A stretch of DNA of 42,716 nt, taken from Streptacidiphilus neutrinimicus. Its GTDB lineage: Bacteria > Actinomycetota > Actinomycetes > Streptomycetales > Streptomycetaceae. Both the position numbers and the translations under genes were made by a program. The notes beneath the pieces were generated by a model. It was not told the DNA's origin. It did not search any database and worked only from the letters and a program-made list of their open reading frames with translations. The stretch is taken from assembly GCF_000787815.1 (NCBI RefSeq), contig NZ_BBPO01000058.1, positions 1 to 42,716 of the forward strand. Reading direction: 5' to 3'. This document shows positions 20,674 to 30,394 of this stretch, in pieces; position 1 is the first letter of the stretch; each line of letters opens with the position of its first letter.

Positions 20674-22413
20674 GTGGTGTACCGCAAACCCTTCCCCCGT
20701 GCGCCCCGCGAGACCTCCGCCGCGGTGCTGGCCGCGGCCGTGGCCCTGGTCCTGGCCGCCTGCTCCGGCTCGGACGCCCCCGCCGTCCGCGCCGACGACA
20801 TGTCGCACGCCGCCCGCTCGGCCGTCGCCCAGGGCGGCACGCTGCGCTGGGCGGTCGACGCGCTGCCGACCACCCTCAACGCCTTCGCGGCGGACGCGAG
20901 CCCGGCCACGACCCTCGCCGACCAGGCTCTGCTGCCGACGCTGTTCACCCTGGACGCCTCCGGCAAGGCCGCCGTGGACCAGGACTACCTGCAGAGCGCC
21001 AAGCAGGTCTCCTCCTCGCCGCAGACCGTCGTCTACACGCTCAACCCGAAGGCGGTCTGGAGCGACGGCAAGCCGCTCGGCGTCGCGGACTTCGCCGGCC
21101 AGTGGCACGCGCTCAGTGGCGCCGACCCCGCGTTCGAGGCGGCGGGGGCGGCGCACGCCGACGGCTACGACAGCATCTCCTCGGTCGCGGCGGGCCCGAA
21201 GCCGCACCAGGTCAAGGTCGTCTTCGCGCACGGCTACGCGCCCTGGCGTTCGCTGTTCACACCGCTGTACCCGGCGGCCTCGACCAGCTCGCCGCAGGCG
21301 TTCACAGACGGGCTGAAGAGCACGCTCGCCGCCGACGCCGGTCCGTTCACGCTCAAGGGCGCCGAGGGCCAGGGCGCCCAGAAGACGCTGACCGTCGCGC
21401 GCAATCCGCGGTGGTGGGGCGATCGCCCCAAACTGGACGCCATCGCGTTCACAGCCGTCGCTTCGGGGGGCGCGGCGTCCGCGCTCGCCGCGCACCGCGT
21501 CGACGTCGCCGACCTCAGCAGGGCGGCGGACGACTCCGGCGACACCCCCGACGCCACCTCGGGCACCGAGGTGCTGCGCGCCTCCGCGCCCGGCTACCTC
21601 GCCCTGGCCTTCAACGGCGGCACCGGCCTGCTCGCCGACCCGCAGGTGCGCCGCGCCGTCGCCGACGCGGTGGACCGTCAGGCCGTGGCCGACGCCGTCC
21701 TCAAGCCGCTGGACCTGCCGGCCGTGCCGCTCGGCAACCACCTGCTGATGGCGGACCAGCAGGGCTACCAGGACGACGCCGCCGCCCTCGGCGCGAGCGC
21801 GACGAACGCGGCCAAGCTCCTCGACGCGGCCGGCTGGCGCCTCGGCGCGCACGGGGACGCGGCGTCCGGAGCGACGCGCGCGAACGGGACGAAGCCGCTG
21901 ACGCTGACGCTCCTCACCCGCGCGGGATCGGCCAGGGACGCCGTCATCGCCAAGCTCCTGACCACGCAGCTCGGCCGGGTCGGCATCGGCCTGACGACCA
22001 AGGCGGTTCCCGAGGCGGACTTCTTCACCAAGGACGTCGCGGCCGGGGACTTCGACCTCGCCCTGGTCACCTGGCCGGCCTCGCTCTTCCCGGTGGCCGA
22101 CGAGCGCGCCCTGTTCGCCAAGCCCCAGGTCAACGCGGACGGCTCGCTCACGGTGGGCCAGAACCTCTCCGCGACGGGAACCGACGAGATCGACCAGCTG
22201 CTGAACCAGGCGGCGGCCGCGAGCAGCCCGTCCGAGGCGACCCGGCTGACCAACGAGGCGGACATCCGGATCTGGCAGGCCGCGCCGTCGCTCCCCCTCT
22301 TCCAGTCGCCCGAGCTCGTCGGCATCCGTGACAACGTCCGCAATGTCGGGGCGTTCGGCTTCGCGACGCCGCGCTTCCAGGACATGGGGTTCGCCTCCGG
22401 GCAGGGGCACTAG
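20674..22413 (+). CDS. Orphan SBP_bac_5 (peptide/nickel-type) ABC substrate-binding lipoprotein
   Basis: The product is about 579 residues, with a lipoprotein signal, VLAAAVALVLAACSGS (Cys about 30). The family-5 binding-protein fold follows, starting GGTLRWAVDALPTTLNAFAA, with VVYTLNPKAVWSDGKPLGVADF, NPRWWGDRPKLDAI and a C-terminal TNEADIRIWQAAPSLPLFQ. It should bind peptides or a similar ligand outside the membrane. No permease or ATPase gene adjoins it, so it may deliver to another importer, perhaps one of the two at 27.7-40.6 kb, or act as a sensor. GTG at 20674 or 20677 are both possible starts; neither has a strong ribosome site. It is divergent from the sdh operon. Confidence 0.82.
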   Translation: MVYRKPFPRAPRETSAAVLAAAVALVLAACSGSDAPAVRADDMSHAARSAVAQGGTLRWAVDALPTTLNAFAADASPATTLADQALLPTLFTLDASGKAAVDQDYLQSAKQVSSSPQTVVYTLNPKAVWSDGKPLGVADFAGQWHALSGADPAFEAAGAAHADGYDSISSVAAGPKPHQVKVVFAHGYAPWRSLFTPLYPAASTSSPQAFTDGLKSTLAADAGPFTLKGAEGQGAQKTLTVARNPRWWGDRPKLDAIAFTAVASGGAASALAAHRVDVADLSRAADDSGDTPDATSGTEVLRASAPGYLALAFNGGTGLLADPQVRRAVADAVDRQAVADAVLKPLDLPAVPLGNHLLMADQQGYQDDAAALGASATNAAKLLDAAGWRLGAHGDAASGATRANGTKPLTLTLLTRAGSARDAVIAKLLTTQLGRVGIGLTTKAVPEADFFTKDVAAGDFDLALVTWPASLFPVADERALFAKPQVNADGSLTVGQNLSATGTDEIDQLLNQAAAASSPSEATRLTNEADIRIWQAAPSLPLFQSPELVGIRDNVRNVGAFGFATPRFQDMGFASGQGH

Positions 22414-22426
22414 CGTCCCGGCCTCG

Positions 22427-22503
22427 TTTGGCACCACTGTGAGCTGCACGTACGCCAGTCTGAGCCAAAGCCGCTTGCACTGGTGCCAAAGTGGTGCCAC
22501 TCT
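22427..22503 (+). promoter_or_regulatory. Leaderless promoter and TGGTGCCA boxes upstream of the HicB-like gene
   Basis: TTGCAC (22475-22480) and CACTCT (22498-22503) are 17 bases apart, putting the transcription start at or next to the ATG at 22510; no ribosome site is present. TGGTGCCA occurs at 22481-22488 and 22492-22499, 11 bp apart, inside the promoter. An inverted copy within TTTGGCACCA is at 22427-22436. The arrangement suggests repression or looping, possibly by the encoded ribbon-helix-helix protein. Confidence 0.5.
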
Positions 22504-22509
22504 AAAGCC

Positions 22510-23040
22510 ATGGACCTCACCCCCTATGTCGACCAGCTCCGCCGCGAGCTGACGACCGCAGCCGAGGTCGGCGGCGAGGACGCCCGCGCTCTCGCCGACC
22601 GGCTTCTCCAGCCGCTGGACGCCGCCGTCCGGCTCACCCTGCTCGAAGCCCTCTCCGCCGCCGCCGAGGAGATCTCCGCCGAGCTCGCGCCCGGCTCCGT
22701 CGACGTCCGGCTCCGGGGCGGCGCCGCCGGCTTCGCCGTCACGCCGCCGCCCGCCCCCGCGCCGCCGGCCGCCGACGTCGCCCCCGGTCCCGTCGACGTG
22801 CGGCTGCCCGTCGCCGAGGGCGACGACGCCGCGATGGTCCGGATCAACCTGCGGCTGCCCGCCAACCTCAAGGCCCTGATCGAGGACGCGGCCGCCTCCG
22901 GCGGGCTCTCCGTCAACGCCTGGATCGTCCGCGCCGCCGCGGCCGGTCTGGCCGCCCAGGGCCGCGGGGCCGCCCGGCCCGCCCCGGCGCAGAACCCCGA
23001 CCGGGCCCTCGGCCAGAGCTTCACCGGCTGGGCCCGCTGA
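22510..23040 (+). CDS. HicB-like ribbon-helix-helix DNA-binding protein
   Basis: The 176-residue protein has a helical N-terminal part (1-60) and a Pro/Ala-rich middle. Its C-terminal Arc/HicB-type ribbon-helix-helix is at about 108-150 (AMVRINLRLPANLKALIEDA, then AAASGGLSVNAWIVRAAAAG). An internal repeat, PGSVDVRL (61-68) and PGPVDVRL (92-99), flanks the linker. In streptomycetes such proteins are annotated as HicB-family antitoxins, usually beside a DUF4097 gene as here, and no HicA toxin is present. It is probably an autoregulating transcription factor of the pair. The frame is open 27 bases upstream from a GTG, but the ATG at 22510 fits a leaderless start. Confidence 0.75.
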   Translation: MDLTPYVDQLRRELTTAAEVGGEDARALADRLLQPLDAAVRLTLLEALSAAAEEISAELAPGSVDVRLRGGAAGFAVTPPPAPAPPAADVAPGPVDVRLPVAEGDDAAMVRINLRLPANLKALIEDAAASGGLSVNAWIVRAAAAGLAAQGRGAARPAPAQNPDRALGQSFTGWAR

Positions 23041-23093
23041 CACGCACGCGCACCGCCACCGGAACGTCCCTGCCTGAGCAAAGGAATCCCGAG

Positions 23094-23987
23094 ATGTCCC
23101 TCTCGACGTTCGAGACCCCCGCCCCCATCGCCGTCGTCCTGGACCTCTACGTCGCCGAGGTGCGATTCGCGGCCTCGGATCGCACCGACACGACCGTCGA
23201 GATCCGCCCGAGCGATCCGGCCAAGGCGGCCGACGTCAAGGCCGCCGACAACACCCGCGTCGAGTACGACGAGACCGCCCGCACCCTCACCGTCGTCTCG
23301 AAGAAGCCGCTGAACCGGTTCGTGAACTTCAGCAGCAAGCGGCCGGAGTCCGTCGACGTGCTGATCCAGCTGCCCACGGACTCCGCTGTCCGCGGCGAGG
23401 CCGCGATCGGCGACTTCCACGCCGAGGGCGCGCTCGGCGCGGTCGTCCTCAAGACCGATCTCGGCACTGTCCGGCTGGCCGAGACCGGCCCGCTCGACCT
23501 GCGCAACGGCGTCGGCGAGGTCAGCGTCGAGAGCGTCGGCGGTCCCGTCCGGATACACACCAGCTCCAGCGACATCCGCCTCGGCGCCGTCGACGGCTCC
23601 GCCGAGGTCGACAACGACAACGGCAAGGTGCAGATCGCGGTCGTCACGGGCGCGGCGACGGTCAAGTGCGCCAACGGCTCGGTGAACGTCGAGCGTGCGC
23701 TGTCGGACATCACCGCCACCAGCTCCAACGGCGAGGTCCGGATCGGCGAGGTCGTGCGCGGCAAGGTCTCGGCGACCTCCAAGAACGGCGGCGTCGAGGT
23801 CGGCGTCCGCGACGGCAGTGCCGCCTGGCTGGAGCTGAACACCGGCGTCGGCCGCGTCTACAACGACCTCGCCAGCACCGACGCCCCCGAGGCGGGCGAG
23901 CCGGTCGACAAGGTCGAGGTCCGCGCCGAGACCAAGCTCGGCGACATCACCATCCGCCGCGTCGCCCGGCTCGACGAACAGGCCTGA
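23094..23987 (+). CDS. DUF4097 family beta-strand repeat protein
   Basis: The 297-residue protein consists mostly of short beta-strand repeats spaced by about 18-20 residues (DLRNGVGEVSVESVGGPVRI, SSDIRLGAVDGSAEVDNDNG, KVQIAVVTGAATVKCANGSV, SSNGEVRIGEV, SKNGGVEVGV), the pattern of DUF4097, a right-handed beta-helix-like fold. No signal peptide or membrane helix is seen, so it is likely cytoplasmic. AAGGA lies about 10 bases before the ATG. It lies 53 bases after the HicB-like gene and is probably co-transcribed. The molecular role of this family is unknown. The ABC transporter genes that sometimes follow this pair are absent. Confidence 0.85.
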   Translation: MSLSTFETPAPIAVVLDLYVAEVRFAASDRTDTTVEIRPSDPAKAADVKAADNTRVEYDETARTLTVVSKKPLNRFVNFSSKRPESVDVLIQLPTDSAVRGEAAIGDFHAEGALGAVVLKTDLGTVRLAETGPLDLRNGVGEVSVESVGGPVRIHTSSSDIRLGAVDGSAEVDNDNGKVQIAVVTGAATVKCANGSVNVERALSDITATSSNGEVRIGEVVRGKVSATSKNGGVEVGVRDGSAAWLELNTGVGRVYNDLASTDAPEAGEPVDKVEVRAETKLGDITIRRVARLDEQA

Positions 23988-24011
23988 CCGCGCGCCCGCC
24001 GAGCGCCTCGG

Positions 24012-25193
24012 TCAGACGCGGTCCCGCATCAGCGGCAGCTCGTCGATCAGACGTTCCACCGTCGCGATGCGGGCGAGCTCCGGGGCGAGCGCCCGGGCCT
24101 GTGCCAGGTTCGCGCGGGCGGCCGGCTGATCGCCGGTGACGGACTGGGCCGCGGCCAGCGTGCACAGGCAGTAGGCACGGGTCAGCTGGTCGGACATCCG
24201 CCTGAGGGCGCCGCGCGCGAGCAGGGCCGCATCCGCCGCGCGGCCGTTCAGCAGGGCCTGTGTCGCCAGGATGTCGGTCGCCGCGAGCAGACGCGGGGTG
24301 CGCTCCCCGGCGAGGGCGACGCCGATGGCCGCGGCCGCGAGGGCGTCCTCGCGCGGCATCACGCCGGCCTCGGCGGCGAGCAGACCGGCGCGCGCGAGCA
24401 GCAGTTCCTCCCCAGGGACGCGGGGCGCGAGCCCACGTGCCCCGGGGGCGCCGAGCAGGGCCTCGACGGCCTCGGCGTAGCGACCCGAGACCACGTCGAC
24501 GGCGGCGTGCAGACGCACCCGGGAGAGCGTGTCTGCGGGGACGCCGTCCAGCGCGGCACGCGCCTCGGCGACGCGTGCGCCCATCAGCGCACGCTGCGCG
24601 GTCAGCTCCCGCTCGCCGAGGGCCAGCTGCGGCAACAGGCCGGCGTCCGCGAAGGGCGCGCGCAACAGCATCCACCCGATCGTGCCCGGCGTCCGGGGCG
24701 CGGTGAGCAGCAGCAGTGGGACGAGGAGCAGCCCGGTGCCGAGGTAGCGCAGCGGCGTGTCGGTCCACATCAGCGCGACCCCGAGGCCGGCGGGGACGGC
24801 GACCCGGAGCAGCCCGTTCAGGAAGAGGCGCGGCCGCAGGCGGTCGACGGCCACGACGGCCTCGCCGACGAGCAGCGGCACCAGCGGGATCGGGCGGACG
24901 AGCAGGGTGACCCCGCGCAGACGGCGCACGCCCAGCAGCCGGCCGGCGCCGATCATGAGCAGCGCCGGCGCGGTGCCGCCCAGGCGGCCGAGCGCCAGCC
25001 CCACCAGTGCCTGGAGCTGCACCGCGAGCAGCGCGCCCACGAAGAGGCCGGCCAACAGGGCGAAGGCGTCCCGGCCGTGGCCGAGGTTCGGTGCGACGCT
25101 CGTCAGCGCAGCGGCGCCGAGGCCGAGAAGGAAGGGCAGGACGCGAAAGCGGGCGGGGCGACGAGGCGCTCCGGGCGCCGGGGGCTGGGTCAC
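24012..25193 (-). CDS. Membrane protein with C-terminal helical-repeat (TPR-like) domain
   Basis: The product is 393 residues. Residues about 18-170 hold four or five hydrophobic helices (VLPFLLGLGAAALTSVA, AFALLAGLFVGALLAVQL, PLVPLLVGEAVVAV, YLGTGLLLVPLLLL). From about 190 to the end is an Ala/Leu/Arg-rich helical array (GRYAEAVEALLGAPGARGLA, NGRAADAALLARGALRRM, GDQPAARANLAQARALAPE) typical of tetratricopeptide-like repeats facing the cytoplasm. No catalytic motif was found. The GTG start begins VTQPPAPGAPRR. It is convergent with the DUF4097 gene (24-base gap, no hairpin seen) and divergent from typA. The function is unknown. Confidence 0.75.
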   Translation of the reverse strand: MTQPPAPGAPRRPARFRVLPFLLGLGAAALTSVAPNLGHGRDAFALLAGLFVGALLAVQLQALVGLALGRLGGTAPALLMIGAGRLLGVRRLRGVTLLVRPIPLVPLLVGEAVVAVDRLRPRLFLNGLLRVAVPAGLGVALMWTDTPLRYLGTGLLLVPLLLLTAPRTPGTIGWMLLRAPFADAGLLPQLALGERELTAQRALMGARVAEARAALDGVPADTLSRVRLHAAVDVVSGRYAEAVEALLGAPGARGLAPRVPGEELLLARAGLLAAEAGVMPREDALAAAAIGVALAGERTPRLLAATDILATQALLNGRAADAALLARGALRRMSDQLTRAYCLCTLAAAQSVTGDQPAARANLAQARALAPELARIATVERLIDELPLMRDRV

Positions 25194-25418
25194 GCCGCGC
25201 GATCATGCCATCCGGGCGACCCGGGTGGCCAGGCCCGGATACCCGGGAGGTCAGAGGGGTTCGTCCGCCGTTCGCCGGGCAGCGCGCGAGTGTGCGAGGG
25301 CAACCACGTACCATAGGACAAAGCCGTGGCATGTTCAGATGCCCGGTGGGTGGACCGGCGGCACGGACCGTGCTCGGCGGGTGCCACGCCCAGTCGATTC
25401 GGGAGAACTGTACTCCGT

Positions 25419-27323
<1,905 letters not shown>

Positions 27324-27343
27324 TCCTCAGCAGGACCCTCGAA

Positions 27344-27370
27344 GCCGCCGGAGGCACCGCCTCCGGCGGC
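27344..27370 (+). terminator. typA terminator hairpin
   Basis: Perfect 12-bp stem GCCGCCGGAGGC / GCCTCCGGCGGC with a 3-base loop, 20 bases after the typA stop and followed by ATTTCT. Confidence 0.88.
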
Positions 27371-27518
27371 ATTTCTGCGCCGTTCGGCAGTCACTCATGG
27401 TGATGACATTCAGGCCGAGTGTCAGTGCCAGAGTGTACGGATATCGGTGTCACGATGAGTCTGGGCGGTATTCCATGTCCGATTCGACATCTGTTGCACC
27501 CACCTGGTGATGCCCAAG

Positions 27519-27547
27519 TTGCGAGACATAGCTCACAGGCGTGTGAT
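27519..27547 (+). promoter_or_regulatory. Candidate promoter of the plus-strand peptide ABC operon
   Basis: TTGCGA (27519-27524) and TGTGAT (27542-27547) are 17 bases apart, each matching 4 of 6 consensus bases. A small inverted repeat, TCACA-GGCG-TGTGA (27533-27546), overlaps the -10. The gene-free stretch 27371-27733 is clearly richer in A/T than its surroundings. This promoter would give a leader of roughly 180 bases. Confidence 0.3.
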
Positions 27548-27733
27548 CAAACCGCAATGTCATTTGGTCGGAAGCATCGCCGAGAGTGACGGATAGTAGA
27601 GACACCGACGCTCGGGTCACCGGGCCGGCTGCCGACCAATGGCGGACGGCCTACGAGCTCAGGCGCTGACGCCCAGGGGTGGGCGAGGGCGCCGCAGAAC
27701 AAGTGCAAACAGCACGTCTGAGGAGGCACGTCC

Positions 27734-29374
27734 ATGCGTGGAGCCACGCAAGCGAAGTTCGCCGCCGGGGCCATCGCCATCGCCCTGGCCGCCACGGCCT
27801 GCAGCACCTCGAGCTCCAGCGGGTCCAGCTCGGGCAGCAACGCCAACGGCGTGGTGCGCGCATGGTGGGGTGACCCCCAGAACCCGCTCATCCCGACCGA
27901 CACCAACGAGGTGAACGGCGGAGCGGTCCTTAACATGATCTTCGAGGGTCTGCAGCACTACAACCCGAAGACCGGTGTCGCCGAGCTGGCGAACGCCCAG
28001 TCGATCACGACCACGGACCAGCAGCACTTCACCATCACGCTGAAGCCCGGCTGGAAGTTCAGCGACGGCACCCCGGTGACCGCGAGCTCCTACGTGGACG
28101 CCTGGAACTGGGGCGCCTACCTGCCGCACGCGCAGAACAACACCGACCCGTTCTTCACGTCGATCCAGGGCTACGACGCCGTCCACCCCGCGAGCGGCTC
28201 GCCGACGGCGCAGACCATGTCCGGCCTGAAGGTCGTCAACGACACCACCTTCACCGTCGCGCTGACCCAGAAGTTCTCGCTGTGGCCGGACACCCTCGGC
28301 TACTCGGCCTTCTACCCGCTGCCGCAGTCGTTCTTCAAGAACCCCACCGCGTGGGAGGCCCACCCGGTCGGCAACGGTCCTTACGTCATCAAGTCGTGGA
28401 CCAAGGGCACGGGCATGTCCCTGACCCCGAACTCGACGTACTCCGGCAACTACAAGCCGAAGAACGGCGGCGTCGACCTCAAGGTCTACACCGACCCGAA
28501 CGCCGCCTACGCGGATCTCCAGGCCGGCAACCTCGACATCGACAACGGTCTGTCCAACACCGCGCTGAAGACGGTCCAGTCCGACCTCAACGGTCGCTAC
28601 CTCAACCAGCCGGCCGGTATCAACCAGACCATCTCCTTCCCGCTGAACCAGCCGAAGTGGAACACGGCGGGCGCCAAGCTGGTCCGCGAGGGCATCTCGA
28701 TGGCCATCGACCGCCCGACCATCACCAAGGTGATCTTCCAGGGCACCCGTACCCCGGCCACCGACTGGACCTCCCCGGTCCTCGGCGCCGAGGGCGGCTA
28801 CAGCAGCACGCTCTGCGGTGACGTCTGCACCTACAACCCGACCAAGGCCAAGCAGCTGATCCAGCAGGGCGGCGGCATCCCCGGCGGCCAGCTGACCATC
28901 AGCTACAACGCCGACGGCCCGCACAAGGAGTGGGTCGACGCGGTCTGCAACAGCATCAACAACGCGCTGGGCAACACCAACGCCTGCGTCGGCAAGCCGA
29001 TCGGCACGTTCGCGGACTTCCGCAACCAGATCCAGAACAAGCAGATGACCTCCGCCTTCCGCACCGGCTGGCAGATGGACTACCCGCTGATCCAGGACTT
29101 CCTGCAGCCGCTGTTCTACACGAACGCCGCGTCGAACGACTCGCACTACAGCAACCCGCAGTTCGACAGCATGGTCAACCAGGCCAACGCCGCCAGCACC
29201 AAGTCGGCGGCGGTCTCGGACTTCCAGAACGCCGAGAAGCTGCTGGTCACCGACCTGCCGTCGATCCCGCTGTGGTACCAGAACGGCACCGTCGGCTGGT
29301 CCTCGAACGTCTCCAACGTGTCGCTGGACGTCTTCAGCGTGCCGGTCTACACGAACATCACCGTCAACAAGTAA
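27734..29374 (+). CDS. Peptide ABC transporter substrate-binding lipoprotein (plus operon)
   Basis: The 546-residue protein has a lipoprotein signal ending LAATAC (Cys23) and a Ser/Gly linker. The SBP_bac_5 domain begins VVRAWWGDPQNPLIPTDTNE, with FTITLKPGWKFSDGTPVTAS, VGNGPYVIKSWTKGTGMSL and IPLWYQNGTVGWSS. It captures oligopeptides at the outer face of the membrane and hands them to the permeases encoded downstream. AGGAGG sits 7 bases before the ATG. Binding-protein-dependent peptide uptake of this type includes BldK, needed for aerial growth in S. coelicolor; from memory that locus also lies near sdh-like genes, but the exact orthology of this operon is not established here. Confidence 0.92.
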   Translation: MRGATQAKFAAGAIAIALAATACSTSSSSGSSSGSNANGVVRAWWGDPQNPLIPTDTNEVNGGAVLNMIFEGLQHYNPKTGVAELANAQSITTTDQQHFTITLKPGWKFSDGTPVTASSYVDAWNWGAYLPHAQNNTDPFFTSIQGYDAVHPASGSPTAQTMSGLKVVNDTTFTVALTQKFSLWPDTLGYSAFYPLPQSFFKNPTAWEAHPVGNGPYVIKSWTKGTGMSLTPNSTYSGNYKPKNGGVDLKVYTDPNAAYADLQAGNLDIDNGLSNTALKTVQSDLNGRYLNQPAGINQTISFPLNQPKWNTAGAKLVREGISMAIDRPTITKVIFQGTRTPATDWTSPVLGAEGGYSSTLCGDVCTYNPTKAKQLIQQGGGIPGGQLTISYNADGPHKEWVDAVCNSINNALGNTNACVGKPIGTFADFRNQIQNKQMTSAFRTGWQMDYPLIQDFLQPLFYTNAASNDSHYSNPQFDSMVNQANAASTKSAAVSDFQNAEKLLVTDLPSIPLWYQNGTVGWSSNVSNVSLDVFSVPVYTNITVNK

Positions 29375-29412
29375 GTCGTCGGTCCGCCGGCCGATCGCCG
29401 CGCGAGCCGGAC

Positions 29413-29445
29413 GGCGGCCGGGAATCCTCGAGATTCCCGGCCGCC
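29413..29445 (+). terminator. Intercistronic hairpin between SBP and dppB (plus operon)
   Basis: GGCGGCCGGGAATC / GATTCCCGGCCGCC, 14 bp with a 5-base loop, lies 39 bases after the binding-protein stop and ahead of the dppB ribosome site. It is probably a partial terminator or mRNA stabiliser favouring binding-protein expression. Confidence 0.75.
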
Positions 29446-29470
29446 GCCGCGACGAATCCCTGGAGGTTCC

Positions 29471-30394
29471 ATGGGGCGCTACGTCATCCGACGACTGCTC
29501 CAGATGATCCCGGTGTTCATCGGGACAACGTTCATCATCTTCGCGATGGTGCACGCTCTCGGTGACCCGGTTGCCGCACTCTTCGGCGACAAGGCTCCCG
29601 ACCCGGCCGTTGCCGCGCAGCTGCGGCAGCAGCTCGGGCTGAACGATCCGCTGATCGTCCAGTACGGCAACTACATGAAGGGGATCTTCACCGGGGATCT
29701 CGGGACCACCTTCAGCGGCCAGCCCGTCACGGAGCTGCTGAAGACCGCCTACCCGACCACCCTGAAGCTCACCGTGGTGGCCTTCACCTTCGAGGTGATC
29801 ATCGGTATCGGGCTCGGCGTCATCAGCGGCATGCGCCGCGGCCGCCTCGCCGACACCGGCGTGATGGTGATGACGCTGATCGTCATCTCGATCCCGACCT
29901 TCGTGATCGGTTACGTGCTGCAGTACCTGTTCGGCGTGAAGTGGGGCCTCGCGGACGCGACCGTCCCGGAGGGTGCGCCCATCCAGTCACTGCTGCTGCC
30001 GGGCTTCGTGCTCGCCTCGGTCTCCCTCGCCTACGTCGCCCGCCTGACCCGCACCACCATCGCGGAGAACAGCAAGGCCGACTACGTGCGCACGGCCGTG
30101 GCCAAGGGCCTGCCCCGCCGCCGCGTGATCACGCACCACCTGCTGCGCAACTCGCTGATCCCCGTCATCACCTTCCTCGGCACCGACCTCGGCGCCCTGA
30201 TGGGTGGCGCCCTGGTCACCGAGCGCATCTTCAACATCCACGGCGTGGGCTACTACCTGTACCAGGGCATCCTGCGTCAGAACACGCCGACCGTCGTCGG
30301 CTTCGTGACGGTCCTGGTGATCGTCTTCCTCCTCGCCAACCTGCTCGTCGACCTGCTCTACGCGGTCCTGGACCCGAGGATCCGTTATGCCTGA
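29471..30394 (+). CDS. dppB: Peptide ABC transporter permease (DppB type)
   Basis: The 307-residue inner-membrane protein starts MGRYVIRRLLQMIPVFIGTT with the usual first helix. About six helices follow. The cytoplasmic EAA-like loop is RTAVAKGLPRRRVITHHLLR, followed by NSLIPVITFLG, the coupling segment that docks on the ATPases. The family ending ANLLVDLLYAVLDPRIRY is intact. GGAGG stands 6 bases before the ATG. It pairs with the DppC-type permease encoded next, whose start overlaps this gene by 8 bases. Confidence 0.94.
   Translation: MGRYVIRRLLQMIPVFIGTTFIIFAMVHALGDPVAALFGDKAPDPAVAAQLRQQLGLNDPLIVQYGNYMKGIFTGDLGTTFSGQPVTELLKTAYPTTLKLTVVAFTFEVIIGIGLGVISGMRRGRLADTGVMVMTLIVISIPTFVIGYVLQYLFGVKWGLADATVPEGAPIQSLLLPGFVLASVSLAYVARLTRTTIAENSKADYVRTAVAKGLPRRRVITHHLLRNSLIPVITFLGTDLGALMGGALVTERIFNIHGVGYYLYQGILRQNTPTVVGFVTVLVIVFLLANLLVDLLYAVLDPRIRYA

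Noticed and set aside
20143-23043. Upstream extension of the sdhC frame to 23043 (1246 codons in total)
   Set aside because: It is antisense to the orphan binding protein and the HicB-like gene. Only the last 278 codons, from the GTG at 20139, match a membrane subunit and have a ribosome site.
22510-23987. A classical HicA-HicB toxin-antitoxin pair
   Set aside because: No HicA-type small RNA-binding protein is present; the partner is a 297-residue beta-repeat DUF4097 protein.
27324-27733. A small RNA gene or riboswitch in the leader of the plus ABC operon
   Set aside because: The region is A/T-richer and has a weak promoter, but I could not find a conserved riboswitch core or a terminator/antiterminator pair.
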